Assembly (NCBI GenBank): GCA_951230915.1
Contig: OX579638.1
Location: forward strand, 21,346,696 to 21,410,695
Direction: 5' to 3'
Origin: Antitrichia curtipendula
Lineage: Eukaryota > Streptophyta > Bryopsida > Hypnales > Leucodontaceae
DNA: 64,000 nucleotides
Part shown: one piece after another, positions 38,020-49,449 of the stretch
How the letters are laid out: each line of letters starts with the position of its first letter
Position numbering within the stretch: the stretch's first letter is position 1
Notes under the pieces: generated by a model
Database searches by the model: none
What the model was told of the DNA's origin: nothing
What the model saw: only the letters and a program-made list of their open reading frames with translations
Program-made: the position numbers and the translations under genes

Positions 38020-38628
38020 TCATTTCGAAGATGAACTGTGGCGAATGACGTGCGGTGGTCTCACTGCTTTCCTCTTCGCTTCAGCTTCTAACCGCGCATT
38101 GTACATCTCCTCAGTCTCTACTGCTAATAGCCTCTTTACCTGCAGAGTTTTCGAAAACGATGTCAATCGATTGCCATCACGGCACCAAAATAAGATGCAA
38201 TGGACATCAACATCTAAACCTAATTTCTTTTGCCCAATCTGTTTTAACTCCAACATGAATTAGCGTTTTCAGGGTTTCGGGTCCAGGCAGCATTTTAAAC
38301 TGGTGAAATGCAAAAACTCGCTCGGATCCAGACATCTCACTTTTAAGTCCACAAGACAGAATATCTGAATATCACAACACTTATGCTAATCTCCATGCGT
38401 ACTCTCTTACAGAAATCTTAAAACAATGATCTTCCTAAAGACATAGAAAAAACGAACCTGGTTAATCATTCCACAAATCGACGGCGTATTGTCACGGAAG
38501 GCCGTCTGGTGGCGTCTCCGAAGTCCCAGAGCCCGCACTGTCCCTCGATGCACAATCCTCGTTCCGGGCAGCCCTCGCACCAGCTGAATGGCCAATCTCC
38601 TCGACCAAGTGGGCGCAGCACCTGCCAT
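38020..38628 (-). CDS. Mitochondrial ribosomal protein L30 (uL30m)
   Basis: Two exons, 38458-38628 and 38020-38139, are joined by a phase-0 GT-AG intron of 318 bp and give 96 residues. The product is a uL30-family protein of the large ribosomal subunit. Visible family features are an N-terminal SRRLAIQLVRGLPGT strand (residues 8-22), the hallmark GTVRALGLRRRHQTA loop, then DNTPSICGMINQV and a C-terminal helix ETEEMYNARLEAEAKRKA. The bacterial-like size and the long basic tail fit organellar rather than cytosolic L30. Mitochondrial targeting is inferred from the basic, acid-free N-terminus (WSRRLAIQLVRG). The ATG at 38628 gives a conserved N-terminus, and the frame upstream to 38670 is not needed. 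Telo-box motifs upstream fit a ribosomal protein promoter. Confidence 0.9.
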
Positions 38629-38695
38629 TGAGCTTTTAATCGAAATAAACAAAAACAAGCAAACAAACAAGTAATCGGAAACGAAAACAGAAGAG

Positions 38696-38784
38696 AAACC
38701 CTAAATAATTTGAAGAGCCAAATTCTCTGCTACTAAAAGCCAGACATTCGCAACACTCGCGTTGCCCCTGGAAACCCTAAACCC
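38696..38784 (-). promoter_or_regulatory. Two telo-box motifs upstream of uL30m
   Basis: AAACCCTAA occurs at 38696-38704 and, extended to AAACCCTAAACCC, at 38772-38784, 68 and 144 bases upstream of the start codon. Telo boxes are typical of plant ribosomal protein and translation gene promoters. No TGGGC(C/T) site II element was seen beside them. Confidence 0.6.
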
Positions 38785-39394
38785 TGAGAGCATCAGCATC
38801 AGCACCAGCACAAAATATATTCTAAAAAAATACTCCGTATTAATTAATTTTTGGGTTGTATTGATTTATACCTACTTCAAAACATTTGAACAATTCAGTT
38901 CCAAATAATGGGGGTGAAGGTTACCAGGAGTTTTATTTTGCAGAAAATGAAGGTAGAAAAAAAAAATAAGGTTGTCTTTTGCACTCAATTTTTTTTTCTT
39001 TCATTCAATACTTCCTTTCACTTAACAATATTTTTAAAGATGAATATGAAAGTTTTTTTTCTTTTCTTCATATTTTATCAACCCATTTTTCAACATATTG
39101 ACTAAAACACACAAGTTAAAGAACATGCAGTTGTTTTTTTTAATGTTGAAAGATTGAACTTCATAGTTGGGAAGGGCTAGAAAAGACTATATTTTGGAAG
39201 ATTATACACAATGAATTTGCAAATGTGGAAAAATTCACAATAAATTTTTGGAAGGGTGTACTTGAAGAAATTAACCAAAGGATTCAATGGTTGAATTTGT
39301 TAAAAATGAAATATAGATGAAGATTTTAGCCTTGCTTTGGGAATGAGTATTTTGAAGTAGTATCGAGCCTTTGACCATAAAAAAACTTTTGGGG

Positions 39395-40337
39395 TTAACC
39401 CCTAAAGGACCAAACACCGTTTTTTGACAACATAGCGATTTTGGGCAGCTCACTATGATCGGAATTTTTCTTTTTTTTCTTTGAAATTTTCACATAAGAT
39501 GTGCCCGAGGAGTAGCTTTAAGGTCCAACAATTTTCGTAACTTTTGACTACATGGTTAAAAAGTTATTGCATGATATGTCATTTTCATTGTTCGGCGGGC
39601 AGTTGGGGCAGCAAAAAAAACTTCTTTAAAAATCACTTTTAAAAAAAACTAAAATTTGAAATTGGTTCTTTAGATTTATATGTACGTGAGAGGCTTTGAA
39701 TCATTCCATTCCGATCAATGAGTCAAAAGTTATGAGGATTCTTAGTTTGAGGGTAGTTATGGAATCTCTACTCTAAAATAAACTTTGAAGTCCTTTATTT
39801 AACTCGATTTTCAATATTTAAAAAATAAAATAAAAACATTGGGTGTAGATTGTTTATTACAACATTACAATCGTTGGGATTGGCATTTTTCAATTTCATA
39901 AATAAATTCTTGACAATTTAGTGCTTTGAATCATTCTCTACCTCTTCCTACTTACTATTTTTTTCCTATATGTTGTACAATTCCAAATGATCTGAAATTT
40001 TTCAAGCATGTAGCCAACTTGCCTTGAAGAATAAATCCAAAGAGTAACCATCATTTTGGACATTTTTTCATACAAATGTGACCTTGTGGAGGGCAGCTGC
40101 CCGTTTTTTCGCAGGGACAAAAAAAGGATTTTTGTCAATTCAAACGCTATTATCTTGCAATCCACGTGGTGGAAAATTCTGAAATTTTTTCCACATCTTC
40201 TTAAACAAGTTTACTACAAGATCCTACGGCTACAAGTGTCCAAAAATGTTTTTTTTCTAAAATTTGGCACTAGTATTAGAAATGGCAGTTCTGGAGCGGT
40301 TTTGGTGAAAACATAGGCAAAAACCTTTAGGGGTTAA
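39395..40337 (-). mobile_element. TTAA element, complete, inverted
   Basis: TTAA-CCCCTAAAGGACC at the left (TTAA 39395-39398) and CCTTTAGGGG-TTAA at the right (40334-40337). The interior is the reverse complement of 25652-26580. It holds an 86-codon frame at 40056-40316 that is about 70 percent identical to the frame in that copy. The left flank GGGG makes a longer palindrome GGGGTTAACCCC. Confidence 0.9.
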
Positions 40338-42346
40338 AGTTTCTCTCGTGGTCAACTTTACTCATCTTTGTAGACAAAAAAAAAGCACATTTTTATTCAT
40401 GAAAAGTTTGCTCTATCCAATGGTTGACATTTAAACTCCTATTCTAGTGATGTTTGGATGAAAAGTGAGCAATAAATGCATTGTCATGCCAAAATATTCA
40501 CTTTTGCATAACAAATATTGCATTCATGTTGTTTGCAACTCTATCAAATGTTGCTATTTACATTCAAAATAATACATTGACAACATTTATGATGAAGTTT
40601 ATTTTGCTCTTGCACATTGTAAGACTTGCCACTAGCTTAAAGTTAAACTAATCATTTTTTATAATTAAAAGAGAAATCTCAATTGATAAAAATCACAAAG
40701 AAATATTAGGTGTGGTCCCAATAAAGTTCCGGATCACTTAGAAGCATAGGAGCTGGTTAAACTATTGATTTGCATGGATGAGGCACACAAGTACTTTGCC
40801 CTCCAAATCTTGAACATGGTATTTTCCTTGCATAAAAATTTGACAAACTATTGGAGATGCTATTGTGGGATAAATGTACTACCGCCCCATCCTTTCAAAG
40901 CAAGAATAGATATTTTGAAGTGTTTGTAATATGTCCTTAAACCATCCGTGTAGAATGTCTCCAACTTTACACGTGGCACAGTATAGATGCAAAATAATAG
41001 AGCCTTTTAGTGAATGGTTTTTGGGTCTTTATGAAACATTTCAAACATGCATCTACAAGTATTGTAAGGTTTCTTCAAATTTTGACTTTATAAATTCATA
41101 GAAAATACACAAAAAAAAATTATTCTTTCAAAAGAAAAATATACTTTTCATTTGTCTACAAGTGAAAAACAATCTTCAACTATAGTTTTGATTCCATCTA
41201 CAATGACTCTCATAAGTATACTCACACTTCAAAAATTGTCATAACTAATTGAGAAATTAGATTATTTTCAACAAATTTTGAAAATGTTGAAGTACAAAAA
41301 ATATAGTAGTATAAAAACTATATTCCAAGTTTTTTTTAAATAGATTGTATTTATAAAAAAATTTAATCAAATTTACAACCAAAAAACACATTTTATTACA
41401 AGTAAATTTTTCAAGATTCATTAATAAGTAGAATATGATGTATTTTTGGAATATTTTTGTAAATTTTTTATAAAAGTCAAAATTTTAATAAATGAAATAT
41501 TATTGACTACAATATGATTTCAAATAGTTGTGTTTCTTATAATTTGCTCCAGAAATCTCCCCCAAAAAATAAGAATAAGAATATATAAAAAATTTATACA
41601 CTTTTCAAACCTTCCACAATTTTTGGATATTTTTGGAGTGAATTATAAAATATGAAAAAATATGGAGTTATATTTTAGACATTAATATTTCACTCAATAA
41701 AAATTTTAAAATTCTTGAAATTCTTACCAAAAATTCTACAAAGAATTCTCATTCCACGTACAAAATAAGTCTTCAAAAAAACTTTGCTCATATTTATAAA
41801 AAAACTCACTAATAAAATTTGATGAATTTATTAAAAATTTAAAAACAGCTTTATAAAATTTTGAAATTTTATTTTATGCAAGTGATTTACTTGCACCACA
41901 ACATGTCCAAATTTTGTTGAAAATCTGTCATTCCTCAATCAGCTTCAGCTATGGCATTTTTTGTAAAAATACGAAACATTTTGAGAGTCACTCTCTTCAG
42001 TGAATCGTTTTAGATACTTCCACCTGGCTTGAGCATTTGTTATTGCCACCGTATTTCCACCGTATTTTGTTACGGCAAGCCTGAAGGCTCGGCTTCCGAG
42101 CCTGGAGGTTCGGCTTGACCTGATGTAAATAACCTGCCCGGGGCAGGCTGAAAAGACTGAGAACAGTTCCCCATGCTTTCGGCTCTAATTTTAATGAAGC
42201 ACCTTCTTGATACTGTATGGGAGCCGACATGCTCCCCTCTTCGGACGGGATTCACCCGCGACTCGGGGGATCTGCCAACGGAATGATTTCTATTAAAAAA
42301 TAAGTGGATACTGTACCGGTACACAAGTCCCGTCTCCAGACTCTTA
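40338..42346. other. Gene-free AT-rich stretch
   Basis: AT-rich DNA without long frames or recognisable repeats until the GC-richer left end of the Harbinger-like element. Confidence 0.5.
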
Positions 42347-43605
42347 GAGCATCCCCACTCCAACTTGGCAAAAAGACACTCCAAGTGGCTCTTTGGAGTG
42401 TTGGAGAAATGCGGCCGGCTCGTAGGAAGGGAGAGTGGTCCACAGCAACACAGTAAACCCCACACTGCAACATTGTTTCGCGATTTAAAAGACTAACTAT
42501 TAAAATTTTAATTCATTGAGAGAAATGAATTAAGTGACTAACTTCCTTTGCTTCCGAAGTCAATTCCATTTTGAAATATTGATGGAGAAGGAGGAGAGAA
42601 TCTCTTTATATACACATGGGGTGGTAGGAAGTAGAACAACCCATGTGGGATAAATAATATTAGAATTGGTAAGAGCTCAACTACTCATAGCTAAGTCAAA
42701 ATAGGAATTGTGTTAAAAATAGAATTTTAGACCTAATTTAGGCATAGTAGAATAACTTTTTCTAAAAAATTTTGAACTAAAGAAAGTTGTTAAATTAATA
42801 TAAATTTCACCTCAAACAATCCGTTTGAGATTTGAATCCTCCAATAAAAAGTTATGGACAAATTTCAGAGAGGATGTTTGAAAATGTCAAAAAAAATTCC
42901 CTTCCACCCCCTTTGTGAATTTTGTCCATAAATTTTGATTAGAAAATCCAAATCTCAAACAGATTTTTGGAGGTGAAATTTATATTTATTTAACAACTTT
43001 TCTTAGTTCAAATTTTTTTAGAAAAAATTATTCTATTGTGACTAAATTAGGTCTAAAATTCTACTTTCAACACAATTCTAACTTTTTACAATGAGGAGTC
43101 AAGCTCTTTTATTCTAATTATCCCATACTTTTTGAGGGCTCACGATGAACAATGGATTTCTCTATAAAAGCTACCTCTCCAACCTTACTTTTCACCATCT
43201 ACCCATGAAACTATTCATTCATGTTGTCACCCAATTTACATTGATGATAATTGATTGTAATAGGAATAGTGACATTGGTATATAAATCATTTAAGTTGAT
43301 TTATTCCTTAGTTATTAGGAATATGGCAGTAGCCTGGTGTGCCTAATACAGTAGGTTGTCATGCGTAGCCTGGAGCTCGTTCGTGGGGAAACCTGCCTGG
43401 AAACATGCGCTCCGTACCTCGATTCATGTGTCCTCTGACATACCCAGCCACGGGGAACGAACACTACTTTTCCGTCCGCTCTCCAGTTTCTGCCGCGCCC
43501 GGCCACTCTCTGGGACTTGGCGTGCCTGCCGTGGAGCACGCATTTTGGCTGGGCACGGCCATTTGCCCAGTTTGAGTCAGTTGTTGAGTTGGAGTGGGGA
43601 TGCCC
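42347..43605. mobile_element. PIF/Harbinger-like element, 1.26 kb
   Basis: The left end GAGCATCCCCACTCCAACT and the right end AGTTGGAGTGGGGATGCCC are inverted repeats with one mismatch over 19 bp. They are flanked by TTA at 42344-42346 and 43606-43608, the 3-bp target duplication of PIF/Harbinger transposons. GC-rich shoulders (42347-42470 and 43320-43605) surround an AT-rich core made of a long hairpin, listed separately. No transposase frame is visible. The shoulders hold overlapping frames of 70-140 codons without motifs. Confidence 0.7.
42580..43205. repeat. Long imperfect hairpin, arms about 230-310 bp
   Basis: 42660-42885 and 42900-43120 are inverted copies at roughly 80 percent identity by eye. 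Paired blocks include GAATTTTAGACCTAATTTAG, AAATTTCACCTC and GTTTGAGATTTG. The loop is short, about 15 bases. Weaker pairing continues outward to about 42580 and 43205. It fills the core of the Harbinger-like element and may be a nested foldback insertion. Confidence 0.8.
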
Positions 43606-43608
43606 TTA

Positions 43609-44260
43609 GGGCCTCCTTGCATGTATCGGTGATCGGTGAAGCTTCACAGCAGGTGCTAGAGGGAAAAATAGTCATTCCATTTTTATGTGGACCCGGTGGG
43701 TGGGGGTGGGAAACAATAAAAATTTCACACGCATTAGATTCTCTAGCTTCCACCAATGAGGTTGTCCACCGATATCGGTGAAACTTCACCTCCTCCTTTC
43801 CCGCTTGCCCACCCCGGCAAGACAATCAGTGGAGCCGCTTTTGTCATCTTGCTTGAAATAGTTGGAAACTTGCCCACCGGGCTCACATGTAAGCTGACCC
43901 TTAAAAATAATAAGAGCTGATTCCCTTTTCCGGGGAAGCTAAACTCCTTGAAGCAATTTTCAGTCAATTTTTGTATGAAGAAAATTGGAAGTGACATCCA
44001 ACCAAAGTTGTTTCATATTTTTGGGACCTTCGTGGAATTAGTTACAAATTTTTTAAGTTGATGAAGGTGACCGCCTTCCGAAATGTACACTATTGGTACA
44101 TTGAAGAAAGCAATGTGTACCTCTATGTTAGTTGTTGCTTTTAGAGCACGGGCGCTTTCATAGCAAGCTACTTTATATCTTTTTACAATTTGAAATCTCT
44201 AGTACATGTTTTGGAATTCTACCACATCAATTTATGTACATGTGCATTCACTTTGGTACG
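43609..44260. other. GC-richer stretch, no gene recognised
   Basis: The first 400 bases are GC-richer. GTATCGGTGATCGGTGAA-type and CGATATCGGTGAAACTTC-type sequences recur. Frames of 80-140 codons on both strands have no recognisable motifs. Confidence 0.3.
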
Positions 44261-44847
44261 TTAACCCCTAAAGTCCCGAGGGCGTTTTCTGCCAAAAACC
44301 ACTAAGAACTACCACTTCTATTATATTCACTTAAGGAAACCAAATTTTTTGATTTTTTGGAATTTAACTATAGGATCTTGTACTTAACTTGTTTGAGATC
44401 ATGTAGTAAAAATTTCATCAAATTTCACCGTACGGATTGGAAGATGTTAACATTCAAAGTTGAACAAAAAGTTTTTTTTCAAGAAGATGCTTAAATTGCC
44501 CGAAAAACTAAGATTGTCCATAACTTTCTCATCCCTAGTTCAAATAGAATGAATCAAAGCTTCACATATAGGTAAAAACATAATATTTTAGGAAAAAAAT
44601 TCAAAAAAAATTATTTTGACTTTTTGTAGTTATTTTTGGGCTGCCCGCCAATCTCCATTTCTTGCTCATTGTGCCATAACTTTTTCATCCGGCATCCGAT
44701 TGAAACAAAAATTATGTATATACAAAGCCCTTGCAGAGCTACACAACCTCAAAAAATCTCAAAAAAATTCACTTCAAATTGAGACAATAGGAACCTACCC
44801 AGACCCAAATTGTCCCTTGAGGGGACAAGCGGGGCTTTAGGAATTAA
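44261..44847 (+). mobile_element. TTAA element, short form, copy A
   Basis: TTAA-CCCCTAAAGTCC at the left (44261-44264) and GGCTTTAGGAA-TTAA at the right (44844-44847). It keeps the common 200-bp left block and the right block, but lacks the middle part of the 1.1-kb form. It is the closest relative of 45198-45754. Confidence 0.85.
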
Positions 44848-44881
44848 GAACAATCCCCAAGGATTCAGGCGTTTTCAAGGG

Positions 44882-45111
44882 ACAATGAGAATGCATAATG
44901 AACAAATTGAAACGATTTTGCCACGAGAACATTGGAAAATTACTTTCAACTCTAGGTGAATGTCATGTAGGGCATATTTTACACAAGAGCTCACCTTGTG
45001 GGATTCTCCCCAAGGCTTGTTCTTGCATAAAATATGCCCCACATGGCACGTTCTCCAGTACATTACAACAATGAATTGTTCATTGTGAGATATGCTTATC
45101 ACATAACATTA
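44882..45111. repeat. Foldback, arms about 110 bp
   Basis: Left arm blocks AATGAACAAATTG, GAGAACATTGG and TAGGGCATATTTTACACAAG pair with right arm blocks CTTGCATAAAATATGCCCCA, GTTCTCCAGTA and GAATTGTTCATT. Pairing is imperfect. It lies between two TTAA elements. Confidence 0.7.
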
Positions 45112-45197
45112 TTAATCAATGCTTGGGGGCCGTTTTCTTCTTCTAGAAAGAGAGAGCCTCTATTATGGCAATTTCTTAACTAGTAAATTTATGCAAA

Positions 45198-45754
45198 TTA
45201 AACCCTAAAGCCCCGAGGATGGTTTATGTCAAAACCCACTCAAAAATACCACTATTGTTGCATTCATTTAAGGAAAACAAAAAAAATCAATAAAATGGAA
45301 TATAACTGTAGGTTCTTGTACTTAACTTGTTTGAGGTCATGTAGTAAAAATTTCATCAAACTTGACCATATGGATTGGATGATATTAGCATTCAAATTTG
45401 GACAAAAAGTTTTTCTTAAGAAGATGCTTCAATTGCCTGAAAAAGTAAGATTATCTATAATTTTCGCATCCCTGGTCCAAATAGAATGAATCAAAGCTTC
45501 ATGTATAGATAAAAACATAATACTTTAGGAAAACAACTAAAAAAAAAATATTTTGACTTTTTATAATTTTTTTGGGCTGCCCGCCAATCTCCATTTCTTG
45601 GTTATTGTGCCATGACTTTTTCACCCAACATCCGATTGAAAAAAATATATATATCCACAAAGATCTCAAAAAAATTCACTTCAAATTAAGACATTAGGAA
45701 CCTACCCGGACCCAAATTGTCCCCCAAGGGGACAAGCGATCCTTTAGGGGTTAA
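45198..45754 (+). mobile_element. TTAA element, short form, copy B
   Basis: TTAA-ACCCTAAAG at the left (45198-45201) and CCTTTAGGGG-TTAA at the right (45751-45754). Direct alignment with copy A runs along the whole length, with similar internal structure. Confidence 0.88.
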
Positions 45755-45821
45755 ACTAAATTCACTCCTATAGATCTAAAGAAAATTATCCCAATTTTCA
45801 AAGGGGAATGGTTTAGTTTGG

Positions 45822-46638
45822 TTAATCCCTTAAGTTCCTTGACTATATTTTCAACAAAATGCTCTAAGACTATCATTTCTAATACAAGTACAAAATCTTT
45901 GAAATTTTTTTTTTTTGACACATGTAACTATAAGTCTTGTAGTATGCTGACTTGAAAACATGTGGTAAAAATTTCATAAATTTTCATTGCATTGATTGCA
46001 AGATATAAGCATTCAAATTCACTAGAATAATTTTTTTAGCCCTATGAAAAACAGAGCAGTTGCACTATACAAGCTCACTTTTCTATAAAAAAATGTCAAA
46101 AATGGTGTTACTTCTTTGCATTATTTTTCCTAGACAAGTTGGCTACATGCTTCAAAAATTTCACATCATTTGGAATTGTACAACATATAGGAAAAAATAG
46201 TAAGTAAAAAGAAGTAGAGACTAAATTGTTAAGAATTTTGTTATAGAATTGAAAAATGCCAATCCCAGTGGTTGCAATATTGTAATAAATAATGTATATA
46301 CTATGATTTTTTTTTCCAAAAAATATTGAAAATTGAGTAAGATAAAGGACTTCAAAGTTTATTTTAGAGTAGAGAATCCATAGCTACCCGCAAACTAAAA
46401 CACCTTTTAACTTTTGACTCATCGGTCAAAATGGAATGATTCAAACTTTATATATATATTAGGCCATAACTTTTGACTCATATTTTCAAATGTCATGAAA
46501 TTTGGTGCATATGAAAGACATTCCTCGTCCCCACCTTCTATCAAAATTTTAGCCTAAAATATGCAAATCTCTAGTCACATGTACCTACCCAAAATTTCTA
46601 TACTACCAAAAAATGCATGTTGGTCCTTTAGGGATTAG
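45822..46638 (+). mobile_element. TTAA element, second subfamily
   Basis: TTAA-TCCCTTAAGTTCC at the left (45822-45825). The right end GGTCCTTTAGGGA is followed by TTAG (46635-46638), one base off TTAA. The interior aligns with 25652-26580 in the same orientation. Confidence 0.82.
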
Positions 46639-46639
46639 C

Positions 46640-48527
46640 AATGTTGTGTCATTATAACATTGACATTGCAAATTTGTGGCTAGAAGTCATAACAAGTTCC
46701 TACCTTCAAGATACTAGAAAGCGGCACTCTAAATTACATTGGTGGTAATGGAACTGAAAGCAAGGGGGGTGTTTCCAACTATCCAAAGAAGTGTATCAAG
46801 ATGATGACCTAATTCCAACCACGTAAGTAATTCAGCCTATATGTGGTATGGGGAAGGTTTAGAATTTTTTTTTTCCATGTAAAGAAATAGATTTAAGAAG
46901 TATTTCATAATTTTCAACATTTTTTCTCTCAAAAACAAAATTGTCATGAGTTTTTTTCGTTAAGATTATGTTTGTCTCATTTTCTATTGTACGCAAACCA
47001 ATTTTTAACCATAGGCTGCTTACAAAACCAATGTAGGTGATCATTGTGGCTTTCAATGTACACCTCCTGGACATTTTTGTTGCTCCTATTGGCCATATTA
47101 TATGTGAGCTATTACCTACAATACAATTGATTGAAAATTGAAGAGCCTAAGTTGTAAGAATGGGATGACAATTGAATTTGGGTCAACTCCTTCAATTTGC
47201 ATATCTTGCTTGGAAGGATAACCAAATTTACATTCTTGAATATTTAGATTATGGAAACAAAACTTAAAAAAATTCATTCACATGTATGTATTTATGTATG
47301 TAATTACATCTAAATGTGGAAATATCATATTATTTTGAAAAAATAGAGGTAAATTTAGGTGATTATATCTATCTAAGAATACAAAATCTTTTGCAAAAGT
47401 TTATAATTTTTTCCCCCAAAATTGACAATATGGAAAAAAAATCTGCAAAATTAAAAACCTGTTGAAAAATGAAAACTCTTGTCCAAACTTAGAGGAAGAA
47501 TCATTAAATTTTTATATTCCCATCTAACACTTACAAGTTGTTCTTAGTCTCTTGTCCCAAGGGTTAGAGCATCTCCACCACTACAACAAAACTCATAACA
47601 TCAATAATGTGAATTACTTTTTTAGAGGAGAGGATCCTTTTGCTACCTAACCAATGCAATTCACTAAACTAACTTTTAAACAATTGCAAGTCTCCTTGTG
47701 TGCAAAGACAAATAATATCTTCATCATTTATTATGCTAATTTATTAATTGTTGAAGGTAAATAGTATTGGAAGAATTTCACTCCTCAACAAAAAAATGCT
47801 TGTTTGCCATACCAATGAGGAATTCAAAAGACATGTCCAAACATTAGTTGCAAACTTTTCATTTGAATTTGGAGATATTTAGGGTCTCAAAGTACTACTC
47901 AAGCATACTCGTAGAGCACATGCAATCACCAAGGCATATAATTCCAAGGAAATTTTGAAGTTCTTGAATTTATTTTTTTATATCAATTAATTATGAAGTT
48001 GAAGAACCATGATCAAAACAATCTTTAAAATATGTAGTTTCATATCTAAAAAATAGAAAAATTGCTTTTTTAAATTCATGAAGTCCTATAGAAAACTGAA
48101 GCTCGGATGTGTGATACTCGGATATAAAACTTTAGAAGATTAATTTGTTGAAAGGATAGGGATTTATAAAGACAAATAATTGATGATCAAATAAAAAATT
48201 TGAAACCAAACATGCAATGTCTAGTAAGAGTTGCAAGAAATTGCCCAAGGAGGTTGGACAAGGAGTTGAAAGAGTTGCACTCTTATAATAATGCTTTGAA
48301 AAGACTCATATATAGTTTAGAAGAGATGCCTAAAAGTTTATAGTATACACACAAATTACTGTAGAAGTCACCTAAGATACAAGGTAGAAATATCTAATTG
48401 TCAAAGAAAGTTTAACTTCTATACACTGTCATATACATCTACACCAATTTATATGGTGTAGATTGGTCTTCTACACAAATATGTCCAAACTTGTATGTTA
48501 TGGGTTGGTCCTAACATTCCAACTGTT
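46640..48527. other. Gene-free AT-rich stretch
   Basis: Only short frames (under 75 codons). No splice-consistent exons or repeats were recognised. Confidence 0.5.
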
Positions 48528-49449
48528 TTAACCCCTAAAGGCCCATTGTCCCCTTGGGAGACAAAATGGATTTGGACAAGTTCCTTGTGACCTCAACTTT
48601 TTAAGAAAACTTTTTGAAACTTTCTCAAAAGACTGAAAAATTTATTATCTTTGTGGTAATATAATTTTTATTTCAATTGATGAATGGAAACAAAAATTAT
48701 GCCATCCTAAACATAATCTTCAAGTCACTAGGCAGAATAATAAATCTACAAAAACTTGAAATTAAAATTTTAAATTTTATTCCCTTGTAGATCATATTTT
48801 TGTCTACATATGAAGCTTTGATTCATTCAATTTAAATCGGCGATGTGAAAGTTATGAACAATCTTGTTTTGGGGGCTATTTGAGCATCTTCTTGATAAAA
48901 TAACTTATAGAATTCATTTCTACACGCAATTTTCAGAATTTTTCAAAAAAAATTGTTTGACAAGGTTAAATTTGTTTGCTAGAACAATTTCAAAGTTGGA
49001 ATTATTGTGCTTCAATTCCATCTTAGAGCTATTACCGTTTTAGTTTTTCTTTCAATCTTGGACCTACTTCTACTTAGCAATTTTTTAAATAATGAAAATC
49101 AAGTGTGTTTTTTTCGATTTTTTTTCTAGACTTTCAAATCAATTCTTCAATACATTAAATTTTTAATTCAAAGTCTATAGTGCAATTTTTCTTACAAATG
49201 GCGATCAAAGTCATCTGAAATTGCAAGCTTGTGTTCAAAAAAACTTTTGTTTTCAACTTTGAATGCTAATATCTCTCAATCTATACTGTCAAACTTCATG
49301 AAATTTTTACCACATGATTTTAGACAAGTATAGTACAAGATCTCATATTTAGATTGTAAAAAAATTATTTTTTTTGTTTTCATTGGTGAACGCATTAGAA
49401 ATGACAGTTTGAGTGGTTTTTGACAGAAAAATGGGCCTTTAGGGGTTAA
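48528..49449 (-). mobile_element. TTAA element, complete, inverted
   Basis: TTAA-CCCCTAAAGGCCC at the left (48528-48531) and GGGCCTTTAGGGG-TTAA at the right (49446-49449) form an exact 13-bp inverted repeat plus TTAA. These are the best-preserved ends in the window. The interior is the reverse complement of 24086-25193 without its low-complexity tract. Confidence 0.92.

Noticed and set aside
42070..42465. 131-codon minus frame
   Set aside because: It straddles the left end of the Harbinger-like element, so it cannot be one old gene; no motif.
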